Below are positions 8,436 to 17,420 of a stretch of 64,000 nucleotides of DNA, piece after piece. This stretch comes from Rhizobium sp. AAP43. Lineage in GTDB: Bacteria; Pseudomonadota; Alphaproteobacteria; Rhizobiales; Rhizobiaceae. The translations under genes and the position numbers were made by a program. The notes below the pieces were generated by a model. The model did not search any database. It was not told where the DNA came from and was given only the letters and a program-made list of their open reading frames with translations. Every line of letters begins with the position of its first letter. Positions within the stretch are counted from its first letter, which is position 1. The DNA is taken from the NCBI RefSeq assembly GCF_001296045.1, contig NZ_LJHS01000004.1, forward strand, positions 1-64,000, in the 5' to 3' direction.

Positions 8436-10754
8436 ATGGCCGACGACATTAAGAGCATTGCCGCCCTCATTGCCACCGAGATCAACGCAAGGCCCGACCA
8501 GGTCATATCGGCCGTCGGCCTGCTCGATGAAGGCGCGACGGTCCCCTTCATCGCCCGCTACCGCAAGGAAGTGACAGGCGGTCTCGATGATACGCAGCTG
8601 CGCAATCTCGCCGAACGGCTGATCTATCTCAGAGAACTCGCCGCCCGCCGCAAATCGATCTTCGAAAGCATCGACGGCCAGGGCAAAATGACCGACGAGC
8701 TGGCTCGCAAGATTGCCTCGGTCACGACCAAGGCGGAGCTCGAAGACATCTATCTGCCCTACAAGCCCAAGCGCCGCACCCGCGCCGAGATCGCCCGCGA
8801 GAAGGGTCTGCAGCCGCTGGCTGATGCGATCCTCGCCGACCGCACAAGTGATCCACAGAAGCTGGCCGAAGCTTACATCACTGCCGAAGTGGCCGATGTC
8901 AAAGCAGCCCTTGAAGGCGCGCGCGACATCGTCGCCGAGCAGATCTCGGAAAATGCCGATCTCATCGGTCGCCTGCGCAACGACATGAAGGATCGCGCGA
9001 TCCTCTATTCGAAGCTCGTCGACGGCAAGGCCGAGGCCGGCGCCAAGTTCTCGGACTACTTCGACCATTTCGAACGCTGGGCAACCGTGCCCGGTCACCG
9101 GGCGCTTGCCATGCTGCGCGGCTGGAACGAAGAGTTCCTGTCGCTCTCCATCGAAGTCGATCGCGACGACACGTCGCCGATCAAGACCAGCCAGCGCATG
9201 ATTGCCGCCGCCTATCAGGTGGCTGGCAAAGGCCCGGCCGACCAGTGGTTGCTGGAGGTTGCCGGCTGGACCTGGCGTGTGAAGCTCTCCGTGTCGCTCT
9301 CGCTTGACCTGATGCGCGAACTGCGCGAGCGGGCCGAGGAAGAAGCGATCCATGTCTTCGCCCGTAACCTCAAGGACCTGTTGCTGGCCGCCCCCGCAGG
9401 CTCGCGTCCGACCATGGGCCTCGACCCGGGCATCCGCACCGGCGTCAAGGTTGCCGTGGTCGATGGCACCGGCAAGGTGCTTGAAACGACGACTGTCTAT
9501 CCCTTCCCGCCGAAGAACGACATCCGGGGCACCCAGGCCGAGCTCGCCTCGCTGATCCGCAAGCACAATGTCGAGCTGATTTCGATTGGCAATGGCACCG
9601 GCAGCCGCGAAACGGAAAAGCTGGTGGCCGACATGCTCGCCCAGTTCCCCTCGACCGCGCCGAAGCCCACCAAGGTCATCGTCTCGGAAGCTGGCGCGTC
9701 GGTCTATTCGGCGTCTGAAACGGCGGCCAAGGAATTCCCCAATCTCGACGTCTCCTTGCGTGGCGCCGTATCCATCGCCCGCCGCCTGCAGGATCCGCTC
9801 GCCGAACTCGTCAAGATCGAGCCGAAGTCGATCGGCGTCGGCCAGTATCAGCATGACGTCGACCAGGGCCGCCTCGGCCGCTCGCTCGATGCCGTGGTCG
9901 AAGACGCGGTGAACGCCGTCGGCGTCGACGTCAACACAGCCTCGGCCCCGCTGCTCGCCCGCGTCTCCGGCCTCGGCAAGACAACGGCGGAAGCCATCGT
10001 TGCACACCGCGACGAGACCGGTCCCTTCGCAAGCCGCAGGGATCTCCTCAAGGTCCCGCGCCTCGGCGCCCGCACCTTCGAGCAATGCGCCGGGTTCCTG
10101 CGTATCCCGAACGGCAAGGAGCCGCTCGATGCGTCGTCCGTCCACCCGGAAGCTTACGGCGTGGCGAAGAAGATCGTCGCTGCCTGCGGCCGCGACCTGC
10201 GCTCCCTGATGGGCGACAGCGCCACGCTGAAGAGCCTCGACCCCAAGCGCTTCATCGATGAGCAATTCGGTCTGCCGACGGTCAAGGACATCATCGCCGA
10301 ACTGGAAAAGCCCGGCCGCGACCCACGCCCGAGCTTCAAGACCGCGACCTTTGCCGAGGGTGTTGACGAGATCACTGACCTGAAGATCGGCATGACGCTC
10401 GAAGGTACGGTCACCAACGTCGCCGCCTTCGGTGCCTTCGTCGATATCGGCGTGCACCAGGATGGTCTGGTCCACGTCTCCCAGCTTGCCGATCGTTTCG
10501 TCAAGGATCCGCATGAAGTGGTGAAAGCAGGCGATGTGGTGAAGGTCCGCGTCGTCGAGGTTGACGTCAAGCGCAAGCGCATCGCGCTGACCATGCGCAA
10601 AGACGGCGGCGAGGCGCAACAGCCATCCATGCGGGGCGATGCCAAGGGCAATGCCAGCGCCATGAAGAACGCCAATGCGCGCCCGCCCAAAACCGAGCAG
10701 TCGTCGATGGGCGGTCTGGGCGCTGCCTTGGCCGAAGCCATGCGCAAGAAGTAA
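8436..10754 (+). CDS. tex: Tex-family RNA-binding transcription accessory protein
   Basis: A 772-aa Tex protein, normal for the family. In order: N-terminal helical domain with the conserved [10 protein letters not shown], a YqgF/RNase-H-like domain around residues 320-450 ([11 protein letters not shown]), helix-hairpin-helix motifs around residues 490-600 ([16 protein letters not shown]), and a C-terminal S1 domain around residues 640-710 ([20 protein letters not shown]). Tex binds nucleic acid and affects expression of selected genes and stress tolerance. The ATG at 8436 ([13 protein letters not shown]) matches the usual family start; upstream in-frame codons would add non-conserved residues. 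Single-gene unit ended by a strong terminator. Confidence 0.96.
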   Translation: MADDIKSIAALIATEINARPDQVISAVGLLDEGATVPFIARYRKEVTGGLDDTQLRNLAERLIYLRELAARRKSIFESIDGQGKMTDELARKIASVTTKAELEDIYLPYKPKRRTRAEIAREKGLQPLADAILADRTSDPQKLAEAYITAEVADVKAALEGARDIVAEQISENADLIGRLRNDMKDRAILYSKLVDGKAEAGAKFSDYFDHFERWATVPGHRALAMLRGWNEEFLSLSIEVDRDDTSPIKTSQRMIAAAYQVAGKGPADQWLLEVAGWTWRVKLSVSLSLDLMRELRERAEEEAIHVFARNLKDLLLAAPAGSRPTMGLDPGIRTGVKVAVVDGTGKVLETTTVYPFPPKNDIRGTQAELASLIRKHNVELISIGNGTGSRETEKLVADMLAQFPSTAPKPTKVIVSEAGASVYSASETAAKEFPNLDVSLRGAVSIARRLQDPLAELVKIEPKSIGVGQYQHDVDQGRLGRSLDAVVEDAVNAVGVDVNTASAPLLARVSGLGKTTAEAIVAHRDETGPFASRRDLLKVPRLGARTFEQCAGFLRIPNGKEPLDASSVHPEAYGVAKKIVAACGRDLRSLMGDSATLKSLDPKRFIDEQFGLPTVKDIIAELEKPGRDPRPSFKTATFAEGVDEITDLKIGMTLEGTVTNVAAFGAFVDIGVHQDGLVHVSQLADRFVKDPHEVVKAGDVVKVRVVEVDVKRKRIALTMRKDGGEAQQPSMRGDAKGNASAMKNANARPPKTEQSSMGGLGAALAEAMRKK

Positions 10755-10770
10755 GCCTTCGTCGCACTGC

Positions 10771-10803
10771 AAAAGGCCGGGGTTCATCGCCCCGGCCTTT
10801 TCA
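10771..10803. terminator. Bidirectional terminator between tex and dksA-like gene
   Basis: A 12-bp perfect stem (AAAAGGCCGGGG / CCCCGGCCTTTT) around the loop TTCATCG. A-run and T-run on opposite sides let it work for tex (+) and for the convergent zinc-finger gene (-). Confidence 0.9.
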
Positions 10804-10823
10804 ATGTGACGGATTGTTCAACC

Positions 10824-11165
10824 TCAAAGCCCTGCGGCGCAATCCTTGCAGAAGGGCGTATGCGGAACTGCGGTCAACCGCTCGACAGAGATCGGCTCCC
10901 CGCATTTGACGCAGGTGCCGAATGTACCGGCTGCAATCCGGTCGAGGGCGGCATCGATCGCCCGCAATTCCTCTTCGCCAACCTGGCCGAATTCCTCCAG
11001 CACCTCGTCATTTTCCGATTCCGTTGCGCGCTCGGCGCTGTCGGCGCTTTTCAGCCGCCCGAGATCGTCGTCGATCTTGCTTAGCCGCTTTTCAATCTCC
11101 ACCTTGCGCGCAATCAGCACATGCTCGAAATGGGCCGTGTCCATCGCCTGTGTTGGGTTTTCCAT
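10824..11165 (-). CDS. DksA/TraR-family C4 zinc-finger protein
   Basis: A 113-aa protein with an N-terminal coiled-coil-like region and a C-terminal zinc finger of cysteines C85, C88, C106 and C109 (CVKC ... CKDC). This is the TraR/DksA layout; such proteins bind the RNA polymerase secondary channel and can modulate transcription with ppGpp. It is shorter than true DksA (about 150 aa). It follows the universal-stress gene by only 4 bases, so both belong to one operon that starts downstream of an FNR/FixK-type box. Confidence 0.85.
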   Translation of the reverse strand: MENPTQAMDTAHFEHVLIARKVEIEKRLSKIDDDLGRLKSADSAERATESENDEVLEEFGQVGEEELRAIDAALDRIAAGTFGTCVKCGEPISVERLTAVPHTPFCKDCAAGL

Positions 11166-11169
11166 GGGA

Positions 11170-11580
11170 TCACCTGTCTACCAGTACGGAGATCTTCGAA
11201 TGGCGCACCACGCGGTCGGCCGTTGCGCCGATGAAGTAGTTGGAAATGTCCGGAATATGCGAGGCGATGATGATCAGGTCCGCTCCATGCTCCTGAGCAC
11301 AGGCGAGGATCTCGCGGGCCGGAGAACCGCTGCGCACCTCAACGCGCCCGGCAATGCCGGTCTTTTCCTTCAGTTCGACGAGCTTGGCCTTGGCATCCTT
11401 GATCGAGTTCTCGATCAGGTCGACCGGCACGTCGATGGCCAGATAGCCTGGAATGTCCTCGACCACGGTCACCAGCACCACTTCGCCGCCAAGGTCCAGC
11501 AGCGTCGCCGCCTTCTTCAGGATCTTTTCTCCCTTGTCGAGGGCACCTGTATCGACCGGAACGATGATCTTCTTGTACAT
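11170..11580 (-). CDS. Universal stress protein (UspA family)
   Basis: A single-domain Usp of 136 aa, starting MYKKIIVPVDTGALDKGEK. The alpha/beta fold pattern is clear, ending with IIIASHIPDISNYFIGATADRVVRHSK-type sequence. The usual ATP-binding glycine motif is only partly conserved, so nucleotide binding is uncertain. It is the first gene of a two-gene operon with a dksA-like gene. A perfect TTGAT-N4-ATCAA box 76 bases upstream suggests induction under low oxygen. Confidence 0.9.
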   Translation of the reverse strand: MYKKIIVPVDTGALDKGEKILKKAATLLDLGGEVVLVTVVEDIPGYLAIDVPVDLIENSIKDAKAKLVELKEKTGIAGRVEVRSGSPAREILACAQEHGADLIIIASHIPDISNYFIGATADRVVRHSKISVLVDR

Positions 11581-11655
11581 GCTGGTCTCCTTTTTATGGA
11601 ATGACGGATGTTCCTCTTATGGGGGACAGAATGCGAGCTTGGTGGTCCCGCTGCA

Positions 11656-11669
11656 TTGATCAGGATCAA
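11656..11669 (-). promoter_or_regulatory. FNR/FixK-type box upstream of usp
   Basis: TTGAT CAGG ATCAA is a perfect match to the anaerobox TTGAT-N4-ATCAA. Its centre lies about 82 bases upstream of the usp start, a position compatible with class I or II activation. The regulator (FixK, FnrN or similar) is not in the window. Confidence 0.75.
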
Positions 11670-11693
11670 GTTGCGGGCCCGGGTCTCTGTCAA

Positions 11694-11706
11694 CGTTCGT
11701 CGAACG
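11694..11706. promoter_or_regulatory. 13-base palindrome, possible operator
   Basis: CGTTCG T CGAACG is a perfect palindrome in the divergent region between usp and the dioxygenase gene. No regulator can be named. Confidence 0.3.
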
Positions 11707-11795
11707 ATATATCGAAGAAATTGCATCTTTTGTGAACGACTGTGAGTCCTTAGATTGGGGTCAACATGATCGAGAACCCGATTGGAGATTGGACG

Positions 11796-12686
11796 ATGAT
11801 CAACGCACAGCAAGCCGCATTGGCGGAACAATCCTTCGCCCTGACCCGCCCGGTTCACGTCGGACGTGCCCATCTCGTCGTCAAGGATCTCGACACGGTG
11901 AGCGCCTATTACCAGCGCGTGTTGGGCCTTGCCGTCCTTGAGCGCAGCGAAAGCGGTATCGTGCTCGGCGCCGGCGGCCAGCCGCTGCTGACGCTGTCGA
12001 CCCGCGGTGACGTGGCGGCCGCACCCCGCACCGCTGCCGGTCTGTTCCACACCGCCTTCCTCCTGCCAAACCGCCAGGAACTCGCCGACTGGTTCGCCCA
12101 TGCCGCCCATCTCGGCGTCCGCTTCGATGGCGCCAGCGACCATCTGGTCAGCGAGGCGATCTATCTGTCTGATCCGGAAGGCAATGGCATCGAGGTCTAC
12201 CGCGATCGCCAGCCTTCGGAATGGACCTATCGCGGCGATGGCACGGTCGAGATGGCCACCGATCATCTCGATTTGCAGGCGCTTTATGACGAAGCTGCCA
12301 AGACCGGCTGGGCCGGCCCCCCGGACACAACGGCGCTGGGCCATATCCATCTGCAGGTGGGCAATGTCGCTGAGGCAGACCGTTTCTATGAGGGCGTGCT
12401 CGGCCTGAAGAAGATGGCGAGTTACCCGGGTGCCAGTTTCTTTGCCAGCGGGGCCTATCATCACCACGTCGCCGCCAATATCTGGAACAGCCGCAATGCC
12501 GGCCAGCGCACCGGCGGGATGACAGGCCTTCAGGACTATGCGCTTGCCTTCACCGACCGTGATGCCTTGGCCAAGGTCCTGACCGTGCTCGACGGCCTTG
12601 AAATCAAGGCTGACAAGACGGCAGAGGGCTATCGTCTTCTCGATCCATGGGGAATCGGCATCACCCTTGTCGCGCCGGATGCCTGA
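11796..12686 (+). CDS. VOC-family ring-cleavage dioxygenase/glyoxalase-like protein
   Basis: A 296-aa protein built from two vicinal-oxygen-chelate modules. HVGRAHLVVKDLDTVSAYYQ starts the first and LGHIHLQVGNVAEADRFY the second, with YHHHVAANIW and the C-terminal glycine/aspartate loop following. The layout matches the CatE/YfiE-like extradiol dioxygenases, in which two His and one Glu bind the metal: His in HIHLQV, His in HHHVAAN. The substrate is not predictable. The ATG at 11796 has GGAG 8 bases upstream; an in-frame ATG at 11766 is also possible. The gene is divergent from usp. Confidence 0.85.
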   Translation: MINAQQAALAEQSFALTRPVHVGRAHLVVKDLDTVSAYYQRVLGLAVLERSESGIVLGAGGQPLLTLSTRGDVAAAPRTAAGLFHTAFLLPNRQELADWFAHAAHLGVRFDGASDHLVSEAIYLSDPEGNGIEVYRDRQPSEWTYRGDGTVEMATDHLDLQALYDEAAKTGWAGPPDTTALGHIHLQVGNVAEADRFYEGVLGLKKMASYPGASFFASGAYHHHVAANIWNSRNAGQRTGGMTGLQDYALAFTDRDALAKVLTVLDGLEIKADKTAEGYRLLDPWGIGITLVAPDA

Positions 12687-12835
12687 GCGGCTTTCCGACG
12701 CGATCGGCGGATCGACAAGGTCGCCAAAATCCCTTGGAACGGAAATTGTTCCCGAACGTTGAGAGGCGTCGAAACCGGGGAACAATCCATGTCGCACTTC
12801 GCTTTGCCGCCCGCCTCTCAGTCGGAGGGATGCCG

Positions 12836-13912
12836 GTGAACCTCCAGGTGCATCATCAGGAGACGCCGACCCGCAAGGTGCGTTTCCAGAAAACGGGCCT
12901 CGACTACTCTGTGTCCTGGTCCGTCATCGGCCTCTTCGCCATCTTCGCGCTGATCGCACTGCATCTCGCGTCGTTCGTGCTGATCCCACTGACGATGGCC
13001 ATTGTCGTCGGCCTGATCCTCGGCATCGCGGCAGATCGAATGGGCGGGCTCGGAATCCCGCCAACGCTGACGGCAGTGATCCTGTCCGGCCTGTTCCTGA
13101 TCATCCTTCTCTTCCTGATTGGCGTCATCTGGACACCGGTCAATATGCTCGTCGAAAACGGTCCCGGCATGATCGAGCGGGCAATCGCCTATCTCGCGGA
13201 GATCCCGTGGCTGGAGCGTCCGATGGCGGCTTTGTCGCGCGGACAGGACAATATGCAGGCCATGCTGGAGAACTCAGGGACGATCCTGTCGACGCTTGCC
13301 GCCGGTGTCACACCTGCCCTGGTTCAGGTTTTCATTTTCATCTCGGCCCTGCTGCTGTTCCTGTCCAGCCGGCTGAAGCTGCGCCGCGCGCTCATCCGGG
13401 CCTTTTCCGACAGGGAGAAGCGGCTGAAGGCGATCCGCATGTTGAACGAGGTCGAGGAAGCGCTCGGCTATTATTTTGCAACGGCGGTCGTGGTCTACGG
13501 ATTATTCGGCGTCATCGCCGCCCTCGTTGCCTGGATCGGTGGCCTTGGCAGTCCGCTCCTCTGGGGCGTCGCTGCCTTCCTGATGAGCTTCATTCCCTTT
13601 CTCGGCATTGCACTTGTGACTGGCGCCATGGCGATTGCCGGGCTTCTGGTTCACGACGGCATCCTGCTTGGCCTGCTCCCAGCCATCGTCTTTTTCGTCT
13701 TCGACGGTGTTTTCGAAAACCTGATGATTCCAGCTCTGATGGGCAAGCGGCTGGAGTTGAACTCCTTCATGCTCTTCGTCGCCATCGTCTTCTGGACCTG
13801 GCTCTGGGGTGCCGTCGGCGCCATGCTCGCCGTGCCGCTGACGCTAATCTGCATGACCCTCTATGCCGGCATCATTCCCTCATCCAAGGTGACGCCCAAT
13901 CTGCCGGGATGA
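12836..13912 (+). CDS. AI-2E family transporter (PerM/TqsA type)
   Basis: An integral membrane protein of 358 aa with about eight hydrophobic segments, in the pattern of the AI-2E/UPF0118 family: paired N-terminal helices, a long loop near residues 105-165, then helices ending in FVFDGVFENLMIPALMGKRLELNSF-type sequence and WLWGAVGAMLAVPL. Family members export diverse small solutes; the substrate here is unknown. The start is GTG at 12836, because GGAGG at 12824-12828 is 7 bases from it but only 1 base from the alternative ATG at 12830. Confidence 0.85.
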   Translation: MNLQVHHQETPTRKVRFQKTGLDYSVSWSVIGLFAIFALIALHLASFVLIPLTMAIVVGLILGIAADRMGGLGIPPTLTAVILSGLFLIILLFLIGVIWTPVNMLVENGPGMIERAIAYLAEIPWLERPMAALSRGQDNMQAMLENSGTILSTLAAGVTPALVQVFIFISALLLFLSSRLKLRRALIRAFSDREKRLKAIRMLNEVEEALGYYFATAVVVYGLFGVIAALVAWIGGLGSPLLWGVAAFLMSFIPFLGIALVTGAMAIAGLLVHDGILLGLLPAIVFFVFDGVFENLMIPALMGKRLELNSFMLFVAIVFWTWLWGAVGAMLAVPLTLICMTLYAGIIPSSKVTPNLPG

Positions 13913-13995
13913 TGCGCCTTCCGTCATCTCGGCGTCATCCCGACGTCGTATCCGGCCTTTATCGCTCGCGCTACAGAGTAAAGAGGCCAGACAGA

Positions 13996-14883
13996 ATGCA
14001 CGAGGACATTTCCCATTTGCGGCTCGGCATCATCGCCGACCCGCAGTATGATGATCGCGATCCCGATCCGGCGCAGGGGCGCTACTTTCGCCAGTCGCTG
14101 GCCAAGCTCGAAGAGGCGGTCGCGCATTTCAACATGCAGTCTCTCGATGCGGTCGTCGTTCTGGGCGATCTCATCGATCGCGGCTTCGAGAACCTGGCGC
14201 CGGTCCTCGCAAGGCTGGACGCGCTGAAAGCACCGCGCATCCTCCTGCCGGGCAATCATGATTTCATGGTTCGGCCGGATCTTTTGATGGGGGTCTACGA
14301 CGCCCTCGATATGCCCGCACCCTACCACCACCGCCGTATCAAGGGATTGCGGCTGATCGTGATCGACGGCAACGAGATCTCGGTTTTTGCGCCCCCAGTC
14401 GGTGATGCCAGGCGTGGCCAAGCCGAACGGCGTCTGAGCGAGATGCAGGCATCCGGTGCCGCCAATGCGCAGGCCTGGAATGCCGGCATGAGCATCGAGC
14501 AGAAAGACTGGCTGCGCCGCCAGCTCGACGAGGCGGACAAGGCTGGAGAGCCAGTCATCATTCTCGGCCACTATCCGCTTCATCCCTTTACCGACCATTG
14601 CCTGTGGGACGCCGAAGAGATCGCAGCACTGCTTGCGTCCTCGCCGGCAGCGCTTGCCTATCTCTGCGGTCACGATCACCGGGGCAACTGCGCCGAGCGT
14701 GGGGGAGTGCATTTCATCAATGCCTGCGGCATGGTCGACACGGAGAGCGACAACGCTTTTGCCGTACTCACGGTCTATTCCGATCGCATCGAGATCGTCG
14801 GCCACGGCCGCGAGCCAAGCCGAAGTCTGTCGCTTTCGCCCGAAAAACGACGACGCACTGCCGGTTTACTGACAGTTTCCTGA
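13996..14883 (+). CDS. Metallophosphoesterase, ADP-ribose/CDP-alcohol diphosphatase-like
   Basis: A 295-aa calcineurin-type phosphoesterase. All metal-binding blocks are present in order: GIIADPQYDD, VVLGDLIDRG, LPGNHDF, ILGHYPLHP and CGHDHRGN. The spacing and the DPQYDD block resemble Mn-dependent ADP-ribose/CDP-alcohol diphosphatases rather than purple acid phosphatases. The substrate is inferred from this similarity only. No signal peptide is visible, so it is cytoplasmic. It follows the AI-2E gene by 83 bases and may be co-transcribed. Confidence 0.85.
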   Translation: MHEDISHLRLGIIADPQYDDRDPDPAQGRYFRQSLAKLEEAVAHFNMQSLDAVVVLGDLIDRGFENLAPVLARLDALKAPRILLPGNHDFMVRPDLLMGVYDALDMPAPYHHRRIKGLRLIVIDGNEISVFAPPVGDARRGQAERRLSEMQASGAANAQAWNAGMSIEQKDWLRRQLDEADKAGEPVIILGHYPLHPFTDHCLWDAEEIAALLASSPAALAYLCGHDHRGNCAERGGVHFINACGMVDTESDNAFAVLTVYSDRIEIVGHGREPSRSLSLSPEKRRRTAGLLTVS

Positions 14884-15037
14884 CAGGTTTTCGTCCGAAA
14901 TTTCCGTTAGATATCCGAAAGTTGGCGGCGCCCCCGGTTTTCACTCCTTTGTGACTTCATTCATCTGCGGGGACACTGCAAACATGACTGCGTCAATATG
15001 CGCCGGCATGTCCGGCTGAGCCCCGGGAGAAGACCAG

Positions 15038-15481
15038 ATGAAGTTGAAAACCGTTCTGTCCGCTGCTGCGGCGATCTGTCTTGGCGTGTCTGCAGCAATC
15101 GCTGCAGGCGAGCCCCAGGTCGTGCGTCAGGAAGAAATGAAGAAGGTCGGTGGCGCCATGGGTGCGATCGGCGCGATTGCCAAGGGCGAAAAGCCGTATG
15201 ACGCCGAAGCCATCAAGGCGGCACTGACCACCATGGCGGACGTTGGCAAGACCTTCCCGGATCACTTCCCCGCCGGGACCGAGACCGGAATGGATTCGGA
15301 AGCGGCCCCTGCGATCTGGCAGAACATGGAGGACTTCAAGGCGAAGTCTGCCAAGCTCGCCGAGGTTGCCGAAGCACAGCTCGCCGCCATGCCCGCCGAT
15401 CAGGCCGCCGTTGGGGCAACCATGAAGGCTGTTGGCGCCACGTGTGGCGACTGTCACCAGACTTACCGCCTGAAGAAGTGA
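15038..15481 (+). CDS. Cytochrome c' (class II c-type cytochrome)
   Basis: A periplasmic protein of 147 aa with a signal peptide (cleavage near residue 23 after AIAAG). Four-helix-bundle pattern with the haem motif C136-G-D-C139-H140 close to the C-terminus, as in cytochromes c' and c-556. Cytochromes c' bind NO or other small gases; this is known for the family, not shown here. The next gene encodes a diheme cytochrome, so both probably work in periplasmic electron transfer. A GGGAG ribosome site precedes the ATG. Confidence 0.9.
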   Translation: MKLKTVLSAAAAICLGVSAAIAAGEPQVVRQEEMKKVGGAMGAIGAIAKGEKPYDAEAIKAALTTMADVGKTFPDHFPAGTETGMDSEAAPAIWQNMEDFKAKSAKLAEVAEAQLAAMPADQAAVGATMKAVGATCGDCHQTYRLKK

Positions 15482-15575
15482 GCCTCGGGCGGGCCTCCAC
15501 AACCAGATCTGTTTTGGCAAGGCCCGCTCTATTCGGGTTCGCTCGCGAACCCCTGCCTGCATGACGGAGGGCCGG

Positions 15576-16493
15576 ATGGCATCGACTTTTTTCAAGGGGA
15601 TCGCCGGCCTGGCCGTCCTGGGTGGTATCGGCTTTGCCGCATACATGGTGGTGACGGCCCCCCATCGACAGGACCCTGCAGTCTGGACCGGTCTCGGCGA
15701 ACCGGATCTCGCCCATGGACGTGAGGTTTTCTTTGCCGGTGGCTGCACCAGTTGCCATGCGCCTGCGGGCGCCACCGGCGATGCGCGCCTTGTGCTGTCA
15801 GGTGGTGCGCCGTTGAAAAGCGATTTCGGTACCTTCCATGCCCCCAATATCTCAAGCGATCCGGAGAAAGGCATTGGCGCCTGGACGCTTGCCGAATTCG
15901 GCGATGCGATGACCCGGGGCGTTGGGCGTAACGGCGAACATCTCTATCCGTCTTTCCCCTATGGCTCCTATGCGCGCATGACGCCGGCCGACATCAACGA
16001 CCTCTACGGGTTCATGAAGACCTTGCCCGGAAGCGATGTTGAAGCGCCCGCGCATGAACTGGGTTTCCCCTTCAATCAGCGCCTCGCTCTCGGCGGCTGG
16101 AAGTTCCTCTTTTTCAATGCGGCACCCCGTGTCGAACTCGCCGATGCCTCCGACATGGTCAAGCGTGGTCAGTATCTCGTCGAAGGCCCCGGCCATTGCG
16201 GCGAATGCCATACACCGCGTAATGCGCTCGGTGGATTCCAGAGCGGCAAATGGCTGGCCGGCGGTCCCAATCCGGAAGGCGAAGGCATGATTCCGAACAT
16301 CACGCCGGCCTCAAAGAGCATGGGCTCCTGGAGCGAGGGCGATATCGTCACCTATCTCGAAACGGGCTTCACGCCGGACTATGACAGTGTCGGCGGCTCG
16401 ATGGTCGAGGTGCAGAAGAATATGGCGGAGCTGAAGGCGTCAGACCGGGAGGCGATTGCCGCCTATCTGAAGGCGATCCCATCTGTCGAGTGA
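15576..16493 (+). CDS. Diheme c-type cytochrome
   Basis: A 305-aa protein with an uncleaved N-terminal membrane anchor (about residues 5-23) and two haem c sites, C57-T-S-C60-H61 and C208-G-E-C211-H212. The two domains are each about 130 aa. This resembles the cytochrome subunits that accept electrons from membrane-linked dehydrogenases (alcohol, aldehyde or sulfite type), but no catalytic subunit lies next to it. The ATG at 15576 has GGAGGG 4 bases upstream; an ATG at 15561 overlaps that ribosome site and is rejected. Confidence 0.9.
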   Translation: MASTFFKGIAGLAVLGGIGFAAYMVVTAPHRQDPAVWTGLGEPDLAHGREVFFAGGCTSCHAPAGATGDARLVLSGGAPLKSDFGTFHAPNISSDPEKGIGAWTLAEFGDAMTRGVGRNGEHLYPSFPYGSYARMTPADINDLYGFMKTLPGSDVEAPAHELGFPFNQRLALGGWKFLFFNAAPRVELADASDMVKRGQYLVEGPGHCGECHTPRNALGGFQSGKWLAGGPNPEGEGMIPNITPASKSMGSWSEGDIVTYLETGFTPDYDSVGGSMVEVQKNMAELKASDREAIAAYLKAIPSVE

Positions 16494-16575
16494 ACGGGTC
16501 AGATAGTTTCAGCCATCCAGCATCGCGCAAGCCTGCACCGGCATGGTGCAGCCTCTCAACGATGGTGGAGGAGCC

Positions 16576-16800
16576 ATGAGCATCGAACGTCGGCGGATGG
16601 AGAATGCACTCCAGTCGCTGCTCGACAATTACCCGGACCCGGCCCTGCATCGCTGGGTGGTGGAAACCGTAAGGGCATTCGAAAAACGCCTGTCCGCCAT
16701 TGTCGATCCCCGAGAGCGCGACCATGCCCAGCAGGCAGCGCTCATCCTGATCAAGACGACCCTGCAGAAATGGTCGGAAAACCCGCCCGTTCGGCATTGA
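16576..16800 (+). CDS. Small conserved hypothetical protein
   Basis: A soluble 74-aa protein, predicted mostly helical and charged (MSIERRRMENALQSLLDNY...). No family is recognised. A strong GGAGGAG ribosome site 2-8 bases before the ATG supports expression. It follows the diheme cytochrome gene by 82 bases on the same strand and may share its transcript. Confidence 0.6.
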   Translation: MSIERRRMENALQSLLDNYPDPALHRWVVETVRAFEKRLSAIVDPRERDHAQQAALILIKTTLQKWSENPPVRH

Positions 16801-16810
16801 GGCGAAAGCC

Positions 16811-17386
16811 TCAGGCCGGGCTGCGATGCTCGGCGGAAAATGCCGACAGTTCGGCCTCGGCCTCCGGCCCATAGAGGCCAAGCGCCTTCAGCACTTCAAT
16901 GGCAAACGTATCCGGTGCCGCACCCGCTGCCGTGACGATCAAGCCGTCACGCACCGCCGCCGCTTGATCGCGATAGTGTGCTGTTCCGCGATAGCGCGGA
17001 TATTTCTGGTGGGACGCCAGCGAATTGCCGGTATGGGCTACGCTATCAAGGATACCGGTCTGGGCAAGCGCGCTTGCGGCCGCGCAGATGCCGGCCACGA
17101 CCTTGCCCTTGTCTCGGAACGCCGTGGCAAGGGCTGTGAAGTCATATGTCGTACCCCGTTCCCAGGCGTAACCACCGGGGATCACCAGCGCATCGAAACG
17201 ATCGGCGTCGATGGCTGCAAAGCCGATATCGGGCGTCACCTTGAGGCCACCCATCGAGGTGACAGGACGGCCATCGGGCGTTGCCGTCAGCACCTCGCAG
17301 TCAAGGTAATAGCGGGCAACCGCCATCTGGAGCGCGGGCTCCCAGTCGGCATAGTCGTCCTGCAGGGCAATCGCGAGACGTGGCAT
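16811..17386 (-). CDS. DJ-1/PfpI family protein
   Basis: A 191-aa class-I glutamine-amidotransferase-like protein. The nucleophile elbow VVAGICAAASALAQTGIL places the reactive cysteine at C101, and FDALVIPGGYAWERG is the typical preceding strand-loop. Members act as proteases, glyoxalases/deglycases or oxidative-stress proteins; the activity here cannot be decided. The ATG at 17386 (MPRLAIALQDDYADWE) is chosen because the family starts there and AGGAGA lies upstream. It follows the GNAT gene by 34 bases on the same strand and is probably in one operon with it. Confidence 0.88.
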   Translation of the reverse strand: MPRLAIALQDDYADWEPALQMAVARYYLDCEVLTATPDGRPVTSMGGLKVTPDIGFAAIDADRFDALVIPGGYAWERGTTYDFTALATAFRDKGKVVAGICAAASALAQTGILDSVAHTGNSLASHQKYPRYRGTAHYRDQAAAVRDGLIVTAAGAAPDTFAIEVLKALGLYGPEAEAELSAFSAEHRSPA

Positions 17387-17420
17387 CGGTCTTCTCCTCG
17401 GCAAAAGGGGAATGCGGGGC

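Noticed and set aside
8295..10787. 830-codon open frame antisense to tex
   Set aside because: It is a by-product of the GC-rich codon bias of tex. The tex frame carries all family motifs and the antisense product resembles nothing.
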